64,000 bases of DNA, taken from Xenopus tropicalis (taxonomy: Eukaryota; Chordata; Amphibia; Anura; Pipidae). The notes beneath the pieces are model-generated. The model was given only the letters and a program-made list of their open reading frames with translations. It was not told where the DNA came from and made no database searches. The stretch is from positions 45,763,961-45,827,960 of the forward strand of contig NC_030686.2 in NCBI RefSeq assembly GCF_000004195.4, in the 5' to 3' direction. Shown in pieces: positions 56,331 to 64,000 of this stretch (position 1 is its first letter; every line of letters starts with the position of its first letter). The position numbers and the translations under genes were made by a program.

Positions 56331-56604
56331 ATAGTCCTCTGTCAGAGCTGCTAAGACTTGGCACGAATCCACTTAAAAATAAGTGCCGTTCTCTAACCAC
56401 AACCTGTTTCACTAAACCGCCAAAGATTTCTGCAACTCCCACCCCCCCACCCCCACTTCTGAGAGTATGCAAATATCTGTGCACTTGGCCTTTAACTGAA
56501 GAACATTTATTAGGCCTATAGGAAAGGTGCAACTGGCTCTGTATTCGCTCTATTCAGGAATAATTTTATTACCCACTGTACCCGTTTACTGTATGGTGGT
56601 ACAG

Positions 56605-57705
56605 ATAGCATTTAACCACAGAAACCCTACTATAGTTTATATAAATACCCCGCTGTGTAGCCCCGGGGGCAGCCATTCCTGCACTGGTACAGCTGGGGTG
56701 TTTGCTACAGAAACCCTACTATAGTTTATATAAATACCCCGCTGTGTAGCTTGCACCGGTACAGCTGGGTGTTTGCTACAGAAACCCTACTATAGTTTAT
56801 ATAAATACCCGCTGTGTAGCCCGGGGGCAGCCATTCCTGCACTGGTACAGCTGGGGTGTTTGCTACAGAAACCCTACTATAGTTTATATAAATACCCCGC
56901 TGTGTAGCCCCGGGGGCAGCCATTCCTGCACTGGTACAGCTGGGGTGTTTGCTACAGAACCCTACTATAGTTATTATAATACCCCACTGTGTAGCCCCGG
57001 GGGCAGCCATTCCTGCACCGGTACAGCTGGGGTGTTTGCTACAGAAAACCCTACTATAGTTTATATAAATACCCCGCTGTGTAGCCCCAGGGGCAGCCAT
57101 TCCTGCACTGGTACAGCTGGGGTGTTTTGCTACAGAAACCCTACTATAGTTTATATAAATACTCCGCTGTGTAGCCCCGGGGGCAGCCGTTCCTGCACTG
57201 GTACAGCTGGGGTGTTTGCTACAGAAACCCCTACTATAGTTTATATAAATACTCCGCTGTGTAGCCCCGGGGGCAGCCGTTCCTGCACTGGTACAGCTGG
57301 GGTGTTTGCTACAGAAACCCTACTATAGTTTATATAAATACCCTGCTGTGTAGCCCCGGGGGCAGCCATTCCTGCACTGGTACAGCTGGGGTGTTTGCTA
57401 CAGAAACCCTACTATAGTTTATATAAATACCCCGCTGTGTAGCCCCGGGGGCAGCCGTTCCTGCACTGGTACAGCTGGGGTGTTTGCTACAGAAACCCTA
57501 CTATAGTTTATATAAATACCCCGCTGTGTAGCCCCGGGGGCAGCCATTCCTACACCGGTACAGCTGGGGTGTTTGCTACAGAAACCCTACTATAGTTTAT
57601 ATAAATACCCCGCTGTGTAGCCCCGGGGGCAGCCATTCCTACACTGGTACAGCTGGGGTGTTTGCTACAGAAACCCTACTATAGTTTATATAAATACCCT
57701 GCTCC
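56605..57705 (+). repeat. About 90-bp minisatellite, about 12 copies
   Basis: Unit TGTTTGCTACAGAAACCCTA, CTATAGTTTATATAAATACC, CCGCTGTGTAGCCCCGGGGG, CAGCCATTCCTGCACTGGTA, CAGCTGGGG. The second copy (56,740-56,775) lacks about 20 bases. Several copies carry single-base indels that break the frame, so the 127-codon ORF is not a gene. Each unit carries a TTTATATAAATA palindromic A/T core beside a CCCCGGGGGC block. Confidence 0.96.
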
Positions 57706-58284
57706 GGTATATAGAGGCAAGCCTGCAATATCTCCACTCCCCGCACCCTGTCACCAACACAGACAGATGAGATGCTAAAAGCTTCCTGTTTACGTTGGGG
57801 AGTTGGAGAGAGAAGAGCCAGCACACTTTCCCGTGGCAGGGAGAGATGGGGAGCACAGGGTGGAGCTGCCCTATAGCTCCACTCACACAAGTCCTATATG
57901 TATGGTGCTGGGGCTGTGCATATGGCACACACAGTGCTACAGCTGGATCGCTCCCAAATGCACTTGGCCTCCAGTCTCTAACTGCCTGGCTATGGAACCT
58001 GCTGTAAATATATCCGGGGCATTAAAAGGCCAGAGGGGTCAGTAGTACTATATGTACTGTGCATAAGTCATAAGGGAGAGCTAGATTAGCCCATAGGCTG
58101 CTGCTGTAACATCAGCGAGTCTGGGATAAGAAAGCTATGATGAAATGCAGCCAAAACTCCCTTTGTTTGCATGAGAATAGAGTCGCCCGCTGAGTGATAT
58201 CATTGGAATAACCAAATACCCGCAAGGTCAGTATAGCGGCACCCCCGGGAACTGCACGCTGGCGCAGCACAGAGACTCCACGTA
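57706..58284. other. Unique upstream or intronic DNA
   Basis: No exon is recognised with confidence. Confidence 0.4.
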
Positions 58285-58636
58285 CAGCCCCCCCAGCCCA
58301 ATAAATAGTGACTATGGCACCTTACAGCAGCCCCTCTGGCATTTGCCTGAACCCACAGATTGCCAGTCTGGGCCTGGGTCCTGGCATTCCCAGTACCCAG
58401 AGGCCCAAACAGCCCCCCCAGCCCAATAAATAGTGAGTGTCTATGGCACCTTACAGCAGCCCCTCTGGCATTTGCCTGAACCCACAGATTGCCAGTCTGG
58501 GCCTGGGTCCTGGCATTCCAAGTACCCAGAGGCCCAAACAGCCCCCCCAGCCCAATAAATAGTGAGTGTCTATGGCACCTTACAGCAGCCCCTCTGGCAT
58601 TTGCCTGAACCCACAGATTGCCAGTCTGGGCCTGCC
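58285..58636 (+). repeat. 126-bp repeat, about 3 copies, end of a hAT-type MITE
   Basis: Same unit and orientation as the array at 12,285-13,023 (CAGCCCCTCTGGCATTTGCC, ATTGCCAGTCTGGGCCTG). The right terminus GCCAGTCTGGGCCTG is present at about 58,619-58,636; the left terminus is missing and the array begins mid-unit after CACGTACAGC. Confidence 0.93.
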
Positions 58637-60307
58637 TCAGGCTGACACTTGCATATTACCAAAGCCTCGGCATGCCTGTTAGGACTGTATGTGCATCGAT
58701 TACATTTACGTGAACACATTTTGAACAGAAAAGGTCTACAGACCTGAGCACAGGATGGGGGGCAATATGAGAAGGTCGGGCATTAGAACAGCGCATCCCA
58801 CATACCCACAGGGGGTAGAACTCCTACCATAGGCCCGAAGGCTAACTGCTCCCCCCGGCTATGGAATTACCCCAGCTATCCAGGGACAACCAGACACCCA
58901 AAGCTGCATGAAGAGGGAAAACATTACGTTTCTATTGGCAAAAGCTGCAGACATATCTTACTATTAATAAAACTAAAAATCCCCCGGACACGTTTGTCAT
59001 TAAAGCACTAATTAAAACCTGGCGTTGTTAATCTAATTTCAGAACTCCTACTAGGAATTAAAGGGCACCTAACACTTAAATAAAAGTTTCTTCTATGAAA
59101 GGACTCTCTCTTTCGTAACATTCCCCAGCAGGAGAGTGCGAGATGCCAGGCGTGCAAGCGTGACAGTGAGATGGCTGGCAGGCTCAGGGCGCTGGGCAAA
59201 CAAGCTATATGCTGAAGCTGACAGATCTAGATCAGATATAGATACAGGATATTTAACCTTCTGGTTTTTGAGGCAGGGAGGGAAACATTTTTTTTCGGCT
59301 CTGCATTTCCTGCTGCAGTTTAAAGTGACACTAGCGCAGAAATAAAGGTCACGTTAGCAAGAACCGGCATGTTGTGGCATTCGCACTTCTATTTGCTCAA
59401 CATGTCAGATATTTACTGCTGGTTTTCCTGTTTTTAACAATTTCCCCTGCCCTCTCGGCTTCTGTAGCCCTGGAACCTGCATGCCGGTATTTCTCTGCTG
59501 GCGCCGTGGATTCTATGGTATGTGGCATTTACAGGGTGAATGTGAAGGAGCCAATCAGTGATATCTTTCTCTGACCCATAAGAGCTCGCAGGCTATGTTC
59601 CACACACCAATAAATAATAACTAATAATAATATTATAGGGCACTGCTAGAAGCCAAGGCTGGGTAATTACCAATTACTGTGACTGGCACTAATTTGGCAA
59701 TAATGGCACTAAGCACTGCAGTGTCCCCACAGACGAGCATTTCAGCCCAATAATGGAGACCTTTCCCCATGGGCCGGCCCACAAGAGGATGTCGGGGGGG
59801 GGGGGGGGGGGGAGCAGCAGGATGGACTGGCCCTTGGGAAGGAAAGAGGGTGGGTGGAAGGGCACTGACACCAGGGAGGGTAAAGTACTTCCTTGCTGCA
59901 GGCCTGGGAGACTCAAGACATTTAAATCAAACCATGTGTTCAGCGCAATGAGTGTTATATACAGGCACATATTCCTATGCGCAGACACCAAGGCATTCCA
60001 CAGGGGGAACAACTGGGGGTCTGGGCTATAAAAGTTGTTATCAACCACCCATAGCTCCAGGGCCACTAGTTGGCAACACCCTTATGTAACTTAACCCATT
60101 ATAGTCTCACTGTTTCACTTCATGTCCCCTGAGCATTCAGTGGGACTTTGCAGGGACCTGTGAAGCTTTAGCTGCTGTTACAGTACAAACCCCAGCAGTG
60201 ATTTAAGGTGTTTGGGGCAGGACAACATCCAAAATTGCTCAATACTGAAAATAAAATAAAATTTTACTTTCGTCACTATTTCCTACCCAAGAGGTATTTT
60301 CCCCAAT
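58637..60307. other. Unique upstream or intronic DNA with a G19 run
   Basis: 59,794-59,812 is an uninterrupted run of 19 G. About 58,960-59,060 is AT-rich (GCACTAATTAAAACCTGG, CGTTGTTAATCTAATTTCAG) and could hold a regulatory element. No septin9 5' exon or other gene is recognised. Confidence 0.4.
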
Positions 60308-61770
60308 ACTTTTCTTTCCCACAGCCCCAGTCCCTTCCCAGAGGCTATTATCCCCCCACTGCTACTATAGGCACCATCTCTCCCTACTATACCTGCTATC
60401 CCACAGCCCCAGTCCCTTCCCAGAGGCTATTATCCCCCCACTGTTACTATAGGCACCATCTTTCCCTACTATACCTGCTATCCCACAACCCCAGTCCCTT
60501 CCCAGAGGCTATTATCCCCCCACTGCTACTATAGGCACCATCTCTCCCTACTATACCTGCTATCCCACAACCCCAGTCCCTTCCCAGAGGCTATTATCCC
60601 CCCACTGCTACTATAGGCACCATCTCTCCCTACTATACCTGCTATCCCACAACCCCAGTCCCTTCCCAGAGGCTATTATCCCCCCACTGTTACTATAGGC
60701 ACCATCTCTCCCTACTATACCTGCTATCCCACAACCCCAGTCCCTTCCCAGAGGCTATTATCCCCCACTGCTACTATAGGCACCATCTCTCCCTACTATA
60801 CCTGCTATCCCACAGCCCCAGTCCCTTCCCAGTTGCTATTATCCCCCCACTGCTACTATAGGCACCATCTCTCCCTACTATACCTGCTATCCCACAGCCC
60901 CAGTCCCTTCCCAGAGGCTATTATCCCCCCACTGCTACTATAGGCACCATCTCTCCCTACTATACCTGCTATCCCACACCCCAGTCCCTTCCCAGAGGCT
61001 ATTATCCCCCACTGCTACTATAGGCACCATCTCTCCCTACTATACCTGCTATCCCACAGCCCCAGTCCCTTCCCAGAGGCTATTATCCCCCCACTGCTAC
61101 TATAGGCACCATCTCTCCCTACTATACCTGCTATCCCACAGCCCCAGTCCCTTCCCAGAGGCTATTATCCCCCCACTGTTACTATAGGCACCATCTCTCC
61201 CTACTATACCTGCTATCCCACAGCCCCAGTCCCTTCCCAGAGGCTATTATCCCCCCACTGCTACTATAGGCACCATCTCTCCCTACTATACCTGCTATCC
61301 CACAGCCCCAGTCCCTTCCCAGAGGCTATTTATCCCCCCACTGCTACTATAGGCACCATCTCTCCCTACTATACCTGCTATCCCACAGCCCCAGTCCCTT
61401 CCCAGAGGCTATTATCCCCCCACTGCTACTATAGGCACCATCTCTCCCTACTATACCTGCTATCCCACAGCCCCAGTCCCTTCCCAGAGGCTATTATCCC
61501 ACTGCTACTATAGGCACCATCTCTCCCTACTATACCTGCTATCCACAGCCCCAGTCCCTTCCCAGAGGCTATTATCCCCCCAGTGCTACTATAGGAACCA
61601 TCTCTCCCTACTATACCTGCTATCCCACAGCCCCAGTCCCTTCCCAGAGGCTATTATCCCACTGCTACTATAGGCACCATCTCTCCCTACTATACCTGCT
61701 ATCCCACAGCCCCAGTCCCTTCCCAGAGGCTATTATCCCACTGCTACTATAGGCACCATCTCTCCCTATT
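60308..61770 (+). repeat. 82-bp minisatellite, about 18 copies
   Basis: Unit of 82 bp: CCCACAGCCCCAGTCCCTTC, CCAGAGGCTATTATCCCCCC, ACTGCTACTATAGGCACCAT, CTCTCCCTACTATACCTGCT, AT. The first copies share CCCACAACCCCAG; the rightmost copies have a shortened C run (ATTATCCCACTG). Strongly pyrimidine-biased. Confidence 0.97.
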
Positions 61771-63051
61771 ATCCCAGAGCCACAGTAGCATCCAACAGAT
61801 TGTATTTACTATGCCCATGGCAAATCAGATGCAAGGCTGCACAAGCTTCTGATTTATCTCCCAGACTTCCCAAGACCTTCCTATGAGATTTCCATATGGT
61901 GACAGGAGACACGGGGAAATAGCATAAGTGGACAAACTCTGACAGCTGACAGTGTTCAAAGGATTACGGGCCAACTCCCCAGGGCAAATAATATAACATG
62001 GGAGATTAGTAGGTTAGTAGTGGAGACTACTGTACCCACTGGTTATGTTTAATTGCTTCCAAGTGGGGAAGCCACACATGCAACACAGTTTGCCTCACAT
62101 CAAAGGGGTTAATTACATTAAGCTTGTAGCCCTGGTGCTGCTGTGAGTAATACAAGGTTTCCATGCATAATACAACTTGTCGATTTTCCTTTGGAATCAT
62201 TTGCTCTTCTTTTCCTCCTTTTGTATAAAAGCTTATTATGGGAATCAATGTATCTGCTGTCCTGCCGATCTATCTCATCCACTTCCACTCCACACAGAGC
62301 TGCCCTGTAACCATATTCATTCCATAGCCAGATCCTTATGGGTTAACAGGAAAGCAATGATAATTCCAGACAGTTTGTTAACTTTTCCGTCCCAGAATCC
62401 TCTGCTCTCCAGCAACGCCAGAGACACGTTTATTGCCTGGCCTTCTCGTTAAAAATCCGAGGGGGTGCCACAATATCAGACAAATGCTATAAAAGGAGAT
62501 GGCGACTCTACAGTGAAACTTGCTTTTTTCCCCCAATTATTTCACCAGGGAAGCGGCTAATGCATAAAAGCCTTTGTTACACTGGATACACATTGACTTT
62601 GTTGCATGTAACTATGTAGCACTGCTACACTAAATATACACCCCGCCGGGCTGCTCCTGCCCAACTCTATTCATACTCTTACACAGACCATCCTCTCTGT
62701 ATTTTCTATTGCGATAGCAAAAAGATTGCCTAGTTGCTAGGGGCGGTTAACCTAGCAACCAGATCACAATTAAATGAAGAACATGAATGGCAGATAAAAG
62801 AAAATGCTAATGAGAAATACTGTGGCCTACATCCAGGCAAAGATGCCCCTTATCTGCACTTAAGCAATAATTATTAATGTTCTTGAAGTACAGGTGAGCC
62901 AGGGAGATAAATGTGTTGTTGAACTACATTTCCCATCACCCCTGGAAAATGGGAGTGGTAGCCCATCAACAACATATTCAGGTTTACCGAAGACATTTTC
63001 TGGCCAATGGGTCCTAAACCTTGACCAACTATTACTATGTTTCTTGTCTTA
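61771..63051. other. Unique upstream or intronic DNA
   Basis: No exon is recognised. About 62,740-62,800 (CCTAGTTGCTAGGGGCGGTT, AACCTAGCAACCAGATCACA) resembles the inner part of T2-type MITEs. Confidence 0.35.
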
Positions 63052-63375
63052 AAATGGTGGTTCACCTTCAAGTAACTTTTCCTATGCTATTCTTCCACTT
63101 CCAGCTTTCAAATGGGGGTCACTGACTCCAGTAGCCCCTAAATTATCTCTTTGTGAGGCTACAGTTGTACTATTATTGTCATTTGTATTAATTATCTTTC
63201 TATTCAGGCCCTATCCTATCCATATTCCAGTCTCTCTTTCAAACCACTGCCTGGTCTCTAGGTTAATTTGGACCCTAGCAACCAGATAGCTGCTGAAATT
63301 CCCAACTGGAAAGCAACAAAACAAAAAGCTAAATAAATGAAAAACAAAAATGAAGACCAATTGCAAACTGAATAT
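63052..63375 (+). mobile_element. Degraded T2-type MITE
   Basis: TTAAAATGGTGGTTCACCTT at the left, then CCAGCTTTCAAATGGGGGTC, TTGTGAGGCTACAGTTGTAC and TTGGACCCTAGCAACCAGAT in the order of the 46,988-47,396 element. The right arm (GACCAATTGCAAACTGAATA) ends before a recognisable terminus. Confidence 0.72.
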
Positions 63376-63920
63376 CACCATCACGAATCACAGCATCCTC
63401 AAGTAGGCCTTGATTCAATGAGAATGTTGGACTCAAGTAACAAGACAAGGTGCTAGGTAGCTTCAATGTGTCAGCTCTTTGGAACAGGCACAGTCCAACC
63501 CAGATAGAAAATGGGAGGATAAACCACTGAACTAAATCTAAAGCTGCAGACTTTTCCCAGCTAACAGGCAAAGCTCCGCAGGCCGGCGGGACCTGCAAGG
63601 GGTTATACAAAAAGGTCAGTGGCCCAACTTGAGCAGGATGTGCACAGTCTGTCAGATTAAAGGGGTTTAGCGAGGAGAGGGGATGATTTAGTGACGGGAG
63701 GGGAGGAAGAAAACTCTGCTGTGTGGCTTCTCTCATACAACAGGAAACCATAGAAAGATCTTGTGTCTTTAGAACACACAGTTTGGGCGGGGGTGGGGGG
63801 GGGTGGCAGACCATGATTCTATAAGAGTAAGGCTTGTTTAAAACAAGATACACAAGGAGCCCATGATACATTTCTACCTAAAATAATAACTCTAGGAAAT
63901 GGGTCCAATTACCCTATCTA
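63376..63920. other. Unique DNA, no supported gene
   Basis: A long minus-strand frame (63,329-63,871) begins in the MITE and has no recognisable protein feature or codon evidence. A G-rich tract lies at about 63,785-63,805. Confidence 0.4.
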
Positions 63921-64000
63921 TCAGGGCTGTATGGCCCATCTATCTATCTATCAGGGCTGTATGGCCCATCTATCTATCTGTCTATCTATCTATCTATCAG
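63921..64000 (+). repeat. ATCT repeat with a duplicated CAGGGCTGTATGGCCC segment, cut by the window edge
   Basis: TATCAGGGCTGTATGGCCCA occurs at about 63,920 and 63,950, followed by CTAT repeats running to the last base. Confidence 0.85.

Noticed and set aside
63329..63871. 180-codon minus-strand ORF upstream of septin9
   Set aside because: Considered as a septin9 5' exon, but it starts in a T2-type MITE and has no resemblance to the known SEPT9 N-terminal region.

Overview
The window is vertebrate nuclear DNA, almost certainly from a Xenopus frog. X. tropicalis is my best guess, but the species is an inference. Three things support this. First, there is a spliced septin gene on the minus strand with canonical introns. 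Second, there are interspersed elements I recognise from frog genomes: T2-like MITEs starting TTAAAGG, a SINE-like family ending in a GCGCTTTATAAATAAATG-type 3' end with an AAT-rich tail, and hAT-type MITEs with CAGTGTCNGACTGG or CAGGCCYGGACTGG ends. Third, there are no bacterial-style operons or dense ORFs. Nearly all ORFs longer than 60 codons are chance frames through repeats.

The only protein gene I can support is the 3' portion of a SEPT9-type septin (septin9), minus strand, 53,688 down to about 42,300. Nine exons join in phase and encode a complete septin GTPase core. It has a polybasic helix before the P-loop, then [18 protein letters not shown] and the septin-unique element. There is no C-terminal coiled coil, as is usual for the SEPT3/9/12 group. 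From the ATG at 53,654-53,656 the exons give 336 codons, close to the shortest human SEPT9 isoform. The upstream acceptor at 53,688 can also receive longer 5' exons, which I do not find in the window. The 3'UTR is about 1.1 kb and ends at an AATAAA (42,320-42,325).

Layout: 1-42 kb is the 3' flank of septin9, an apparently gene-free region where tandem arrays alternate with unique stretches of 0.3-2 kb. Some unique stretches are AT-rich with many TAAT/ATTA/TTAATTAA words and look like candidate conserved non-coding elements. 42.3-53.7 kb is septin9; its introns hold MITEs and a 94-bp tandem array. 53.7-64 kb is the 5' intron or upstream region, again rich in tandem arrays.

The striking property of the window is the number of minisatellite or satellite arrays: about twenty, with units of 19, 20, 22, 28, 30, 41, 72, 77, 82, 90, 94, 101, 104, 126, 130 and 136 bp. 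Several arrays can be traced to transposable elements: a 77-bp array inside a SINE-like element, a 126-bp array inside a hAT-type MITE whose two ends are still visible, and a 72-bp array that starts inside another interspersed repeat. Some families recur: the 101-bp unit at three places in the same orientation, the 104-bp unit at two places in opposite orientation plus two diverged single copies, and the 126-bp unit at two places 46 kb apart. I did not find a convincing new protein system. The best candidate for something undescribed is this TE-to-minisatellite conversion, together with the candidate regulatory elements in the septin9 3' flank.
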